This document shows positions 35,787 to 45,143 of a DNA stretch of 64,000 bases, one piece after another. The position numbers were made by a program, and so were the translations under genes. How positions within the stretch are numbered: the stretch's first letter is position 1; each line of letters begins with the position of its first letter. The DNA lies in contig NZ_BANT01000027.1 in assembly GCF_000333015.1 (NCBI RefSeq), positions 20,504 through 84,503 on the forward strand, read 5' to 3'. The DNA is from Gordonia hirsuta DSM 44140 = NBRC 16056. Its GTDB lineage: Bacteria > Actinomycetota > Actinomycetes > Mycobacteriales > Mycobacteriaceae. The notes beneath the pieces were generated by a model. That model saw only the letters and a list, made by a program, of their open reading frames with translations. It had not been told where the DNA came from and searched no databases.

Positions 35787-35800
35787 AGCAACTGCTTGGT
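35787..35800. promoter_or_regulatory. KstR2-like operator upstream of kstR2
   Basis: AGCAACTGCTTGGT fits AnCAAGnnCTTGnT with one mismatch (C for G at position 6). Autoregulation is the likely use. Confidence 0.72.
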
Positions 35801-35948
35801 TCCGGCCCGGGCGCGTGGGCAAGTCGCGACTCACCCCGGCAGGTCGCGGTCCGCCCGCGGCGGCGACATGCCGACATGGGCCGCGACACCGCAGCGCCGA
35901 CCGGAATCGCCGCCCTCAGCGGCCGGTCTGCGGCCGCAGGCTAGACAG

Positions 35949-35985
35949 CACGGTGCCCCGGTGATCAGATCACCGGGGCACCGTG
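35949..35985 (-). terminator. Hairpin terminator between the ALDH gene and kstR2
   Basis: Perfect inverted repeat with 18-base arms (35949-35966 and 35968-35985; CACGGTGCCCCGGTGATC on the left), 34 bases after the aldehyde dehydrogenase stop and before the kstR2 promoter. It isolates kstR2 from upstream transcription. Confidence 0.85.
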
Positions 35986-36019
35986 ACAGCGGTCCGAATC
36001 CGCCGAGCAGACCGGCAGG

Positions 36020-37525
36020 TCAGCGAGCGGACTTGCGCGAGGCGCGTCCGTTCAGGAACTTCCACATCTTCATCTGCATGTTGGTCATCCGGACATCGCT
36101 CTTGGTGAACGGCGCCGACACCAGTTCGGCGAACTTGATCGGCATGCTCGAGACGGTGACCGCCCGCGCGTGGCTGAAGGTCTCGAAGCCGTATCGACCG
36201 TGGTAGTTGCCCATGCCGGAGCGGCCGACGCCGCCGAACGGCAGTCCGCCCGACAGCAGGTGCAGAGCGAAGTCGTTGCCACTGATCGAGCCGCTGCGGG
36301 TGTGCTCGGCGACGAACTCCAGGCGCTCGTTGTCCTTCCCGACCCAGTACAGGGTCAGCGGGTGGCCGGCGGAGTTGATCTTGTCGATCGCTTCGGACTG
36401 GTTGCGGTACGGGTAGACCGTGAGCACCGGGCCGAAGACCTCGTCCTCTTCGATCTTCATTCCGGCCTTGACCCCGGTCAGCAGGGTCGGCGGGATCTTA
36501 CGCTCGGCGGCATTCGGCAGCGTCTCACCGGCCGGGATGACCTGGTGCTTGGTGGCGCCCAGGCTCACGGCATCGTCGATCAGGCCGACGATGCGCGTGT
36601 AGTTCTTCTCGTTGATCGTCGAGGTGTACTGCCCGTTGTCGACGATCGTCGGGAAGTTCTTGGTCCAGCGCGCCATCACCTTGTCGGTGAACTCGCCGAC
36701 CTTGCTCTCGGGCACGAAGACGTAGTCCGGGCACAGGCAGACCTGACCGCCGTTGATCATCCGGGCATCGGCCAGGAAGTTGGCGGCCTCGGTGATGTCG
36801 GTGTCCAGGTCGACGATGGCCGGGTTCTTGCCGCCCAGCTCCAGGGTGACCGGCACCAGGTTCTTGGCCGCCTCCTGGGCGACCGAGGAGCCGACCTCGG
36901 GCGAGCCGGTGAAGAACATGTGGTCCACCGGAAGCTTGGCGAACTCGGCGCCGCCGCCGTGCGCGGAGGTGACCACGGCGAGCTCTTCGATGCTGAAGTA
37001 GTCCGGGGCCAGGCGGGCGATCACCTCGGTGGTGCGGCGGGTGACCGACGACGGACGCATCAGGACGCGGTTACCGGCGGCGAAGGCCGAACCGGCCGGG
37101 ACAAAGGTCAGCTGCAGCGGGAAGTTCCACGGGCCCATGATGCCGACCACACCGAGCGGATCGTGGCGCAGGCGCTGCTTGAAGCCCAGCAGTCCCTGAA
37201 TCTTCGAGACGTTGGTGGTCTTCATCCACTCGGCGGCGTGGCGACGCTGGTGGGTCAGGTCGATCAGGCAGCCGGCCACGTCGGTGGCGACCGACAGTTC
37301 CCGCGGACGGGTACCGAAGTCGGCGGCCAGCGCCTCGCTGATGGCGTCCTCGTTGTCCAGCAGAAGCTGGCCGAGGCGGTTGATCCGGTCGATCCGGGTC
37401 TTGGCGTCCGGAATGCCGTCGCGCAGGAACGCCGCCTTCTGAATCTCGAGCAGCTCGCTCAGGGAATGCGATTCGGACGAGACCTTGTCTCCCGCACGCA
37501 CACTCACCTCTGCCGGCTTGGTCAT
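36020..37525 (-). CDS. Aldehyde dehydrogenase (coniferyl/fatty aldehyde type)
   Basis: 501-residue NAD(P)-dependent aldehyde dehydrogenase. VTLELGGKNPAIV contains the general-base Glu, GGQVCLCPDYVFV the nucleophilic Cys, and PWNFPLQLTFVP binds cofactor. GVGRSGMGNYHGRYGFETFSHARAV and a C-terminal MQMKMWKFL helix suggest the membrane-associated fatty/coniferyl aldehyde group. It lies between kstR2 and fadA6 and is closed off by a terminator at 35949, so it may be a one-gene unit. Whether it serves steroid catabolism is unknown; no operator is seen. Confidence 0.85.
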   Translation of the reverse strand: MTKPAEVSVRAGDKVSSESHSLSELLEIQKAAFLRDGIPDAKTRIDRINRLGQLLLDNEDAISEALAADFGTRPRELSVATDVAGCLIDLTHQRRHAAEWMKTTNVSKIQGLLGFKQRLRHDPLGVVGIMGPWNFPLQLTFVPAGSAFAAGNRVLMRPSSVTRRTTEVIARLAPDYFSIEELAVVTSAHGGGAEFAKLPVDHMFFTGSPEVGSSVAQEAAKNLVPVTLELGGKNPAIVDLDTDITEAANFLADARMINGGQVCLCPDYVFVPESKVGEFTDKVMARWTKNFPTIVDNGQYTSTINEKNYTRIVGLIDDAVSLGATKHQVIPAGETLPNAAERKIPPTLLTGVKAGMKIEEDEVFGPVLTVYPYRNQSEAIDKINSAGHPLTLYWVGKDNERLEFVAEHTRSGSISGNDFALHLLSGGLPFGGVGRSGMGNYHGRYGFETFSHARAVTVSSMPIKFAELVSAPFTKSDVRMTNMQMKMWKFLNGRASRKSAR

Positions 37526-37664
37526 GATGTTCCTCCACTCAGGTCGGTCAATTCAGCCCATGAGACGAAATCTAGGGATCGTGTCAATACTACGCGAGTC
37601 CGTGTCCCGTGTCACAGGCCGCATCCTCGGTGACTGTACCCCTGAGCGCGAACAGGCGGCAGCC

Positions 37665-38822
37665 TCAGCCCAGTCGTTCGATGATGGTCACATTGGCGGT
37701 GCCGCCGCCCTCGCACATGGTCTGCAGTCCGTAGCGGCCGCCGGTGCGCTCGAGTTCGTTGAGCAGAGTGGCGAAGAGTTTGGCGCCGGTGGCCCCCAGC
37801 GGATGCCCCAGTGCGATGCCGCCGCCGTTAGGGTTGACCGTCGCCGGATCGGCGCCGGTCTCCTTGAGCCAGGCCAGCACCACCGGGGCGAAGGCCTCGT
37901 TGATCTCGACGACGTCGATGTCGTCGATCGTCATCCCGGCCTTGTCGAGGGCGTACGCGGTGGCCGGGATCGGCGCCGAGAGCATCATCACCGGGTCGTC
38001 GCCGCGCACGCTCATGTGATGGATACGCGCCCGCGGGGTGAGGCCGTAGCGCTCGAGGGCGTCCTGCGAGACCACCAGGGTCGCCGAGGCGCCGTCGCAG
38101 ATCTGCGAGGCCATCGCCGCGGTCAGCTCCGAGCCCTCCAGCAGCACGTCGAGCGAGGCCATCTTCTCCAGACTGGTCTGACGCGGGGTCTCGTCGACCA
38201 CGCAGTCGCCGAGCGGGACGTATTCGTTGTCGAAGCGGCCGGCGGCGATGGCGGCGCGGGCTCGCTCGTGACTGCCCAGCGCCCACTCCTCCATCTCCGA
38301 GCGGCCGATGCCCCAGCGTTTGGCCATCATGTCGGCGCCGACGAACTGGCTCACCTGCGCATCGCCGAAACGTGCCTGCCAGCCGGCCGACTCGGCGAAC
38401 GGCGTGGTGAACCCGAACTCCTGTCCGGCGATCATGGCCTGGCTGATCGGGATGGCGCTCATGTTCTGGACGCCGCCGGCGAGCACCACGTCCTGTGTGC
38501 CGCTCATCACCGCCTGCGCGGCGAAGTGGATGGCCTGCTGGCTGGAGCCGCACTGGCGGTCGACGGTGGTGCCCGGCACGCCCAGCGGCATACCGGCGGC
38601 CAGCCAGGCCGTCCGCGCGATGTTGCCGGCCTGCGGGCCGATGGTGTCGACGCAGCCGAAGATCACGTCGTCGACCACCTCCGGGTCGATGCCGGTGCGC
38701 TCGACGATCGCCGAGATGACGTGCGCACCCAGATCGGCCGGGTGCACCTTGGCCAGGGAGCCGTTGCGCTTGCCGACCGGGGTGCGGACGGCGTCGACGA
38801 TGTAGGCCTGAGGGCTGGACAT
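37665..38822 (-). CDS. fadA6: Thiolase FadA6 of HIP catabolism
   Basis: 385-residue thiolase. Nucleophilic Cys91 in VDRQCGSSQQA, GHPLGATGAKL for the His and Cys370 in MCEGGGTA complete the site. FadA6 (Rv3556c) acts late in ring C/D degradation, on the open-chain diketone CoA made by IpdAB. It follows ipdF by 58 bases on the same strand in the fadE30-ipdF-fadA6 operon driven from the KstR2 box at 40988. Confidence 0.88.
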   Translation of the reverse strand: MSSPQAYIVDAVRTPVGKRNGSLAKVHPADLGAHVISAIVERTGIDPEVVDDVIFGCVDTIGPQAGNIARTAWLAAGMPLGVPGTTVDRQCGSSQQAIHFAAQAVMSGTQDVVLAGGVQNMSAIPISQAMIAGQEFGFTTPFAESAGWQARFGDAQVSQFVGADMMAKRWGIGRSEMEEWALGSHERARAAIAAGRFDNEYVPLGDCVVDETPRQTSLEKMASLDVLLEGSELTAAMASQICDGASATLVVSQDALERYGLTPRARIHHMSVRGDDPVMMLSAPIPATAYALDKAGMTIDDIDVVEINEAFAPVVLAWLKETGADPATVNPNGGGIALGHPLGATGAKLFATLLNELERTGGRYGLQTMCEGGGTANVTIIERLG

Positions 38823-38880
38823 GAGAGATCTCCTGGGCAGTAGCGGTGCGCCGCCGCCGGGGCGGGGCGCCGGGGTCGGT

Positions 38881-39693
38881 TCAGGCGCGCTGACTGGAGA
38901 TGGAGACCACCTCGCCGGTCAGGTACGTCGTGTAGTCCGAGGCCAGCATGGCGATCGTCGCGGCGATCTCCCACACCTCGGCGGCCCGGCCGTAGGCCTC
39001 CCGGGCGGCGAGCGAGTCGAGCAGCTCGTCGCTGGTGACCTTGGCCAGGAAGGGGTGGCGGGCGATCGACGGGGCGACGGCGTTGATCCGCACCCCGTAG
39101 TCGGCGGCCTCCACGGCCGAACAGCGGGTCAGGGCCATCACTCCGGCCTTGGCCGCGGCATAGTGCGCCTGCCCGCGCTGGGCCCGCCAGCCCAGCACCG
39201 AGGCGTTGTTGACGATGACCCCGCCGGCACCGGACTCGCGGTAGTAGCGCAGCGCCGCGCGGGTGGCGCGGAAGGTGCTGTTCAACGTGATGTCCAGGAC
39301 GCGGTCCCACTGCTCATCGGTCATCTCGGCCACCGGGGTCTCCCCGCCCAGGCCCGCATTGTTGACCAGCACGTCGATGCGGCCCAGCTGCTGGGCGGCT
39401 CCGGCGATCAGATCGTCGACCTGCGCGGTGCTGGAGACGTCACAGACCTGCGCATGGATCGCCCGGTCGGGGAACTGCGCGGTCAGGGTCGCCACCGTCT
39501 CGTCCAGGCGTCGTTCGTGGAAGTCCGAGACCAGCACGTCGGCGCCTTCCAGGAGCAGCCGGCGGGCCGTGGCGAAACCGATGCCGGTGCCGGCGGCCGC
39601 GGTGACCACGGCCTTCTTGCCGGCCAGCAGATCGTGTCCGGCGATCTCGGTGGGCGGGGTGGCCAGGGGCGAGACGGGACGGTCGGCGCTCAT
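38881..39693 (-). CDS. ipdF: SDR IpdF, 5-hydroxy HIP-CoA dehydrogenase
   Basis: 270-residue SDR from ATG 39693, overlapping the fadE30 stop by 4 bases. VTAAAGTGIGFATARRLLLEGA, NNAGLGG and YAAAKAGVMALTRCSAVEA give a complete fold with catalytic Tyr-Lys. IpdF (Rv3559c) oxidises the 5-hydroxy derivative of HIP-CoA. The first in-frame Met further upstream lies inside fadE30 and is rejected. Confidence 0.88.
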   Translation of the reverse strand: MSADRPVSPLATPPTEIAGHDLLAGKKAVVTAAAGTGIGFATARRLLLEGADVLVSDFHERRLDETVATLTAQFPDRAIHAQVCDVSSTAQVDDLIAGAAQQLGRIDVLVNNAGLGGETPVAEMTDEQWDRVLDITLNSTFRATRAALRYYRESGAGGVIVNNASVLGWRAQRGQAHYAAAKAGVMALTRCSAVEAADYGVRINAVAPSIARHPFLAKVTSDELLDSLAAREAYGRAAEVWEIAATIAMLASDYTTYLTGEVVSISSQRA

Positions 39694-40970
39694 GGGCGGG
39701 CCTCTCGGGGCAGGCCGAGCACGCGCTCGGCGATGATGTTGCGCTGCACCTCGTTGGATCCCCCGTAGATGGTGTCGGCGCGGGTGAACAGCAGCAGCCG
39801 CTGCCAGTCGTCGAGTTCGACGTGGTCGGGGTCGGCCAGGTCGTTGGCCCGCCCCTCGGAGGTGTGCGAGGGGCCCAGCAGGATCGGCGCGCCGACCACA
39901 TCGGCGGCCAGTTGCCCCAGATCGCGATGCCAGCCGGCCCACAGGAGTTTGGCCACCGAGGCCGCGCCGGCCGCTGAGACGATGTCCCCGGCCAGGGTGC
40001 GGCGTGCGTTGGCCTCCATCACCATCAGCCCGATGCGGGCCCGGCGCAGTCGGGCGGCGATCTCCGGATCGTCGGCGGCACCGTTGCTCTTGGCCACGGC
40101 GATCAGGTCGTCGAGTTCCCGGGCGAAGCCCACCTGCTGGCCGAGGGTGGAGACGCCGCGCTCGAACTGCAGCAGCCCCATCGCGACCGTCCAGCCGTCC
40201 CCGGGCGACCCCACGATCAGTTCGGCCTCGGTGGTCGCGTCGTCGAAGAAGACCTCGTTGAACTCGCTGGTGCCGGTGATCTGCTGGATCGGCCGGATGG
40301 TGACGCCCGGCTGATCCAGCGGCACCAGCAGAAAGCTCAGCCCCCGGTGCCGGGTGGACTGCGGATCGGTGCGGGCGATCACGAAGGCCCACTGCGACAG
40401 GTGCGCCAGCGAGGTCCAGATCTTCTGCCCGTTGATCACCCAGCGGCCGGCATCGGCATCGAGCACGGCGGTGGTGCGCACCGCCGCCAGATCACTGCCG
40501 GCACCGGGTTCGGAATATCCCTGCGCCCACAGCTCGGTGACGTCGACGATGCCCGGCAGGAAGCGCTCGCACTGCGCTGCGGTGCCGTACTCGATCAGCG
40601 TGGGCCCCAGCAGTTCCTCGCCCAGATGATTCACCCGCGCCGGAGCGTTGGCGCGCGCATACTCCTGATGGAAGATGATCCGCTGCGCAAGAGTGGCGCC
40701 GCGCCCACCGTGGGCGACCGGCCAGCCCAGACACGTCCAGCCGGCGGCGGCCAGGTGGCGGTCCCACTCCAGCCGCTCGGCGAAGAACTCGTGCTCGCTG
40801 CCGGGACCGCCCCGACCCCGCAGCTGCGCGAAACGTCCGGTCAGGTTCTCGGCCAGCCAGCGACGCACGGCGGCGGCGAAGACGGCATCGGCATCGGGGG
40901 TGGCCGCAGCCCATTCACCGAGGTCGAGGTGTCGATCGGCCAGCTCCACGCCGGCGTTTCCGGGGGTCAT
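39690..40970 (-). CDS. fadE30: Acyl-CoA dehydrogenase FadE30 of HIP catabolism
   Basis: 426-residue acyl-CoA dehydrogenase. YSEPGAGSDLAAVRTTA (about 174-190), FNEVFFDD, and the C-terminal TIYGGSNEVQRNIIAERVLGLPR are intact. FadE30 (Rv3560c) introduces the double bond in the propionyl-CoA side chain left on HIP-CoA. ATG 40970 lies 17 bases from a perfect KstR2 operator shared with divergent fadD3. Confidence 0.9.
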   Translation of the reverse strand: MTPGNAGVELADRHLDLGEWAAATPDADAVFAAAVRRWLAENLTGRFAQLRGRGGPGSEHEFFAERLEWDRHLAAAGWTCLGWPVAHGGRGATLAQRIIFHQEYARANAPARVNHLGEELLGPTLIEYGTAAQCERFLPGIVDVTELWAQGYSEPGAGSDLAAVRTTAVLDADAGRWVINGQKIWTSLAHLSQWAFVIARTDPQSTRHRGLSFLLVPLDQPGVTIRPIQQITGTSEFNEVFFDDATTEAELIVGSPGDGWTVAMGLLQFERGVSTLGQQVGFARELDDLIAVAKSNGAADDPEIAARLRRARIGLMVMEANARRTLAGDIVSAAGAASVAKLLWAGWHRDLGQLAADVVGAPILLGPSHTSEGRANDLADPDHVELDDWQRLLLFTRADTIYGGSNEVQRNIIAERVLGLPREARP

Positions 40971-40987
40971 ACCCGCTAGCCTAACCT

Positions 40988-41001
40988 ACCAAGCACTTGC
41001 T
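40988..41001. promoter_or_regulatory. KstR2 operator between fadE30 and fadD3
   Basis: ACCAAGCACTTGCT fits AnCAAGnnCTTGnT at every fixed position, and the symmetry extends to CCTA/TAGG flanks on each side. It lies 17 bases from fadE30 and 11 bases from fadD3, so one site governs both directions. Confidence 0.9.
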
Positions 41002-41012
41002 AGGTTTTAGAT

Positions 41013-42566
41013 ATGTCGCCGACCCCCTCGACCACCCCGGCCGCCCTGCACCGAGCCCGCGAGCGCTGGCCCGACGCCCCGGCGATCCGCGATCACCAGT
41101 GGGACCGGCCGGTCGATCTGAGCTGGAGCGAGCTGGCCGAACTGGCCGAGACCTTCGCCGGCGCCCTGGTGGAACTGGGCGTCGAGCCCGGTGACCGGGT
41201 GGCCGTCTGGGCGCCCAACAGCTGGCACTGGCCGGTCGCCGCACTGGGCACCCACTGCGCCGGCGCGGTGCTGGTCCCGCTCAACACCCGGTACACGGTC
41301 ACCGAGGCCCGCGACATCGTCGACCGTTCCGGGGCACTGGTGGTGGTCGCCGCCGGTGAATTCGCCGGTGTCGACCGGCTCGCCGAGGTGCTGGCCTCCC
41401 CCCTCGCCGACCACCGGACCGTGATCGGGATCCCGCTGGTCACGGACCTGCCCGCCGCAGGCAGCGCCGTCGATCTGCTCGGCTGGGACGCCTTTCTGGC
41501 CGCAGCCACTCCGGCGAGCATCGCGATCGGACGGTCCCGCGCCGCGGCCGTGGCCCCCGACGATCTCAGCGACATCCTGTTCACCTCGGGGACCACCGGT
41601 GCCCCCAAGGGCGTGCTGGCCGAACACCGGCAGACCGTCGCCGGCGCCCACGCCTGGGGAGCCAACGGCGGCCTGGGACCCGGCGATCGCTATCTGATGG
41701 TCAACCCGTTCTTCCACACCTTCGGCTACAAGGCCGGCATCCTGCCCGCGGTCCTGTTCGGTACGACGATGCATCCGCTGGCCGTCTATTCCCCGGCCCG
41801 CGCCCGCGAGCTGGTGGCCGCCGAGCGCATCACCGTCTTTCCCGGCGCCCCGACGATCTTCCAGACCATCCTGGACGATCCGGACCGCACCCCCGGCGAT
41901 CTGGACAGCCTGCGCCTGATCGTCACCGGCGCGACCATCGTGCCGGTGGTGCTGATCGAGCGACTGCAGCAGCTCGGCGTGGACACCGTGATCACCGCCT
42001 ACGGGCAGACCGAGACCAGCGGCTTCATCACCACCTGCACCGCCGGCGACGATGCGCTCACCGTCGCCACCACCTGCGGGCGACCCTATCCGGGCATGCA
42101 GGTGCGCCTGGGCCGCAACGACGAGGTGCTCGCGCGCGGCGCGATGGTGATGCGCGGCTACCTCAACGACCCGGAGGCCACGGCCGCAGCCGTCGACGCC
42201 GACGGCTGGCTGCACACCGGCGACATCGGGCGGCTGGACGAGCACGGGAACCTGTCGATCACCGACCGGCTCAAGGACATGTACATCTGCGGCGGCTTCA
42301 ACGTCTACCCCGCCGAGGTGGAACAGACCCTCGTCCGGGTCCCCGGCATCACCGAGGCCGCGGTGATCGGGGTCCCCGACGAGCGGCTGGGCGAGGTGGG
42401 CAAGGCCTATCTGACCCGGCGTCCCGATGCGGTGGTGACCGTCGAGGAGGTCCTGGAATACGCGGCCGCCCACCTGGCGAACTTCAAGGTCCCGCGGACG
42501 GTGGAGTTCGTCGACGACTTCCCGCGCAACGCCTCCGGCAAGATCCTCAAGAGGGATCTGAGCTGA
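41013..42566 (+). CDS. fadD3: HIP-CoA ligase FadD3
   Basis: 517-residue AMP-forming ligase. TSGTTGAPKG (191-200), YGQTETSGF, WLHTGDIGRLDEHG and NASGKILKRDL (catalytic Lys near residue 512) are complete. FadD3 (Rv3561) activates the ring C/D propionate HIP, and its product is the KstR2 inducer. Starts 11 bases after the KstR2 operator and diverges from fadE30. fadE31-33, which follow it in M. tuberculosis, are absent; a DoxX gene is next. Confidence 0.9.
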   Translation: MSPTPSTTPAALHRARERWPDAPAIRDHQWDRPVDLSWSELAELAETFAGALVELGVEPGDRVAVWAPNSWHWPVAALGTHCAGAVLVPLNTRYTVTEARDIVDRSGALVVVAAGEFAGVDRLAEVLASPLADHRTVIGIPLVTDLPAAGSAVDLLGWDAFLAAATPASIAIGRSRAAAVAPDDLSDILFTSGTTGAPKGVLAEHRQTVAGAHAWGANGGLGPGDRYLMVNPFFHTFGYKAGILPAVLFGTTMHPLAVYSPARARELVAAERITVFPGAPTIFQTILDDPDRTPGDLDSLRLIVTGATIVPVVLIERLQQLGVDTVITAYGQTETSGFITTCTAGDDALTVATTCGRPYPGMQVRLGRNDEVLARGAMVMRGYLNDPEATAAAVDADGWLHTGDIGRLDEHGNLSITDRLKDMYICGGFNVYPAEVEQTLVRVPGITEAAVIGVPDERLGEVGKAYLTRRPDAVVTVEEVLEYAAAHLANFKVPRTVEFVDDFPRNASGKILKRDLS

Positions 42567-42632
42567 CCGGCGTTCAGTGACGCTGCCCACAGAGGGTGTC
42601 GCCCGGCGCCGTCGAGCCGTAAGTATTAGGCA

Positions 42633-43103
42633 ATGCTTACCTATCTAGATCGTGCGGCGCCGTGGGCTCTGGGCATCTTCCGGATCGTTCTGGGCTTCCT
42701 GTTCTTCAGCCACGGCGTCTCGACGCTCTTCGGCTGGTTCACCGGGCCCTACGGCGGTGCGGCCGCCGAGTTCGGGGCGTGGCCGAGCTGGTGGGCCGGT
42801 GCCATCGAGTTCGTCGCCGGCGCGCTGATCATGCTCGGGGCCGGCACCCGCAGCGCCGCCTTCCTCGGGTCGGGCGCCATGGCCGTCGCCTACTTCTGGA
42901 TGCACCAGGACCAGGGCCTGCTGCCGATCCAGAACGGCGGCGAGTCGGCCGCCCTGTTCTGCTGGGCGCTGCTGCTGCTGGTCTTCCTCGGTCCCGGCCG
43001 GCCGGCGCTGTCCTCGGTGTCCTCGCGCGCCGTGGCCGCCGAGGACCCCGTCGGCACCGGCCGCCGGGAGTCCGTCGATCCGGTCAGCGCAACGTGTCGA
43101 TGA
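42633..43103 (+). CDS. DoxX family membrane protein
   Basis: 156 residues with four hydrophobic helices and the DoxX signature GFLFFSHGVSTLFGWF. Similar to the DoxX gene at 18059-18484 in fold but clearly a different subtype. C-terminal 35 residues are hydrophilic. It lies 66 bases after fadD3 and overlaps the convergent mmsB end by 20 bases. Confidence 0.85.
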   Translation: MLTYLDRAAPWALGIFRIVLGFLFFSHGVSTLFGWFTGPYGGAAAEFGAWPSWWAGAIEFVAGALIMLGAGTRSAAFLGSGAMAVAYFWMHQDQGLLPIQNGGESAALFCWALLLLVFLGPGRPALSSVSSRAVAAEDPVGTGRRESVDPVSATCR

Positions 43104-43971
43104 TGGCTGAGAAGTCCAGGTCTCCGTGGTCGGCGGCGAACCGACCGTAGAGGTCGGCAGCGTGGGAGCCCAGCGGCGCCTGCGCCCCGGTGGAGCCGAC
43201 CGCGTCCATCGCCAGCCCCAGGTCCTTGTTCATCAGTGCGGTGGCGAAGCCGGGGGCGAAGGCGTTGTTGGCCGGGGATGCCGGCGCCGGCCCGGGCACC
43301 GGGCAGTTGGTCTCCAGCGCCCAGCAGTTCCCGGTGGCGCCGGTGACGACGTCGTAGAGCGCCTGCGCCGACAGACCCAGCTTCTCGGCGAGGACGAAGG
43401 CCTCCCCGACGGCGATCTGCTGCACCGCCAGCAGCATGTTGTTGCACACCTTGGCGGCCTGGCCGGCACCGGTATCACCGCAGTGGATCACCTTGCCGGC
43501 CATCGGCTCGAGCACCTGGCTGGCCTGAGCGAAGGCCTGCTCGGAGCCGCCGACCATAAATGCCAGGGTGCCGGCGGTGGCCCCCTTGACGCCGCCGGAG
43601 ACCGGGGCGTCGACCTGACCGAACCCGGCCCGTTCGGCCTGCTCGTGCACCGCGCGGGCGTCGTCGACCGAGATCGTCGAACTGTCGATCAGCAGCGCCC
43701 CGGCCGCGGCGGCCGGCAGCACCTGGTCGTACACCGCCCGTACGATCGCGCCGGACGGCAGCATGGTGATGATCACCCCCGCCCCCTCGACGGCCTCGGC
43801 GACCGAGTCGAAGGCCGCGCAGCCGTGCTGCGTCGCGGTCTCGCGGGCGCCGGGCACCGGGTCGAAGCCGCGCACGGTGTGCCCGGCGCGCACCAGGTTC
43901 GCGGCCATCGGGCCGCCCATATTGCCCAGGCCGAGGAAGGCGATGGTCGTCGGCGATGTCGCGGTGCTCAC
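43084..43971 (-). CDS. mmsB: 3-hydroxyisobutyrate dehydrogenase
   Basis: 295 residues. IAFLGLGNMGGPMAANLVRAGHTV (NAD-binding N-terminus), DAPVSGGVKGATAGTLAFMVGG (substrate region) and KVCNNMLLAV (catalytic Lys helix) are the 3-hydroxyisobutyrate dehydrogenase signatures. Last gene of the operon mmsA - acyl-CoA dehydrogenase - mmsB for valine degradation (Rv0751c-Rv0753c layout). GTG start 43971 is one base after the upstream stop. Confidence 0.9.
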   Translation of the reverse strand: MSTATSPTTIAFLGLGNMGGPMAANLVRAGHTVRGFDPVPGARETATQHGCAAFDSVAEAVEGAGVIITMLPSGAIVRAVYDQVLPAAAAGALLIDSSTISVDDARAVHEQAERAGFGQVDAPVSGGVKGATAGTLAFMVGGSEQAFAQASQVLEPMAGKVIHCGDTGAGQAAKVCNNMLLAVQQIAVGEAFVLAEKLGLSAQALYDVVTGATGNCWALETNCPVPGPAPASPANNAFAPGFATALMNKDLGLAMDAVGSTGAQAPLGSHAADLYGRFAADHGDLDFSAIIDTLR

Positions 43972-43972
43972 G

Positions 43973-45139
43973 TCAGTTCACTCCTTTGGCGATCGCGCGG
44001 CCCAGCACCACGCGCATGATCTCGTTGGTTCCCTCCAGGATGCGGTGCACCCGCAGATCCCGGACGATCTTCTCGACCCCGTATTCGGTGAGGTACCCGT
44101 AGCCGCCGTGCAGTTGCAGTGCCTGATCGGCGACGGTGTAGCAGGTGTCGGTCACATAGCGTTTGGCCATCGCGCACTGTTCCACCTTGCCGGGGGCGTC
44201 GGCGTCCAGGGCGGCCGCGGCATGCCAGAGCATCAACCGGGAGGTCTGCAGACCGGTGGCCATATCGGCCAGGGTGAACCGGATGGTGGGCTCGTCGATC
44301 AGTGCTCCGCCGAAGGCCCGGCGCGAGGCCACGTAGTCGACGGCTTTGTCGTTGGCGGCCTGCGCCCCGCCCAGGGAGGCCGCGGCGATGTTCAGCCGCC
44401 CGCCGTTGAGCCCGTTCATGGCGATCCCGAAACCGATGCCCTCGGTGGCGCCGAGCAGATTGGCCGCCGGCACCCGGACCTCGTCGAAGATCACCTGCGC
44501 GGTGGGCTGGGCGTGCCAGCCCATCTTGCGTTCCTGCGCACCGAAACTCAGTCCGGCACTGCCCTTTTCGACCAGGAACGTGGAGATCCCCTTGGGTCCG
44601 GTGTCACCGGTGCGGGCCATCACCACGTACAGATCCGAGGCTCCGGCCCCGGAGATGAACTGTTTGACCCCGGTCAGCACGTACTCGTCGCCGTCGCGAC
44701 GGGCCCGGGTGGTCAGCGCCGCCGCATCCGAGCCGGCCCCGGGTTCGGTGAGGCAGTAGGAGGCGACGGTCTCCATCGAGGCCAGCCGCGGCAGCCACTG
44801 GTGACGCTGCTCCTCGGTGCCGTAGGAGTCGACCATGGCCGCACACATGTTGTGGATGGACAGGAACGAGGCCACCGCCGGATCGGCGTAGGCCAGCTGC
44901 TCGAAGATCCGCACGCCGTCGAGCCTGCTCAGACCCGATCCGCCCGCATCCTCGCGGCAGTAGATCGCGCCCATCCCCAGTTCGGCGGCCTGGCGCAGTT
45001 CCTCGACCGGGAAGTGCTTGCTCTCGTCCCACTCCAGCGCGAACGGGGCGAGCTTCTTGGCCGCGAACTCGGCGGCCGCGGTCACCAGGATGCGGGCGTC
45101 CTCGTCGAGTCCACTCAGGTCTCCGGAAACGTCGGCCAT
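43973..45139 (-). CDS. Acyl-CoA dehydrogenase, isobutyryl-CoA type (FadE9-like)
   Basis: 388-residue acyl-CoA dehydrogenase. YCLTEPGAGSDAAAL (about 131-145) and QLHGGYGYLTEYGVEKIVRDLRVHRILEGTNEIMRVV at the C-terminus, with the Glu of EGTNE as base, are intact. Between mmsA (4-base gap) and mmsB (1-base gap), the layout matches the valine/isobutyrate catabolic operon, so isobutyryl-CoA is the likely substrate. Confidence 0.88.
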   Translation of the reverse strand: MADVSGDLSGLDEDARILVTAAAEFAAKKLAPFALEWDESKHFPVEELRQAAELGMGAIYCREDAGGSGLSRLDGVRIFEQLAYADPAVASFLSIHNMCAAMVDSYGTEEQRHQWLPRLASMETVASYCLTEPGAGSDAAALTTRARRDGDEYVLTGVKQFISGAGASDLYVVMARTGDTGPKGISTFLVEKGSAGLSFGAQERKMGWHAQPTAQVIFDEVRVPAANLLGATEGIGFGIAMNGLNGGRLNIAAASLGGAQAANDKAVDYVASRRAFGGALIDEPTIRFTLADMATGLQTSRLMLWHAAAALDADAPGKVEQCAMAKRYVTDTCYTVADQALQLHGGYGYLTEYGVEKIVRDLRVHRILEGTNEIMRVVLGRAIAKGVN

Positions 45140-45143
45140 CGGC

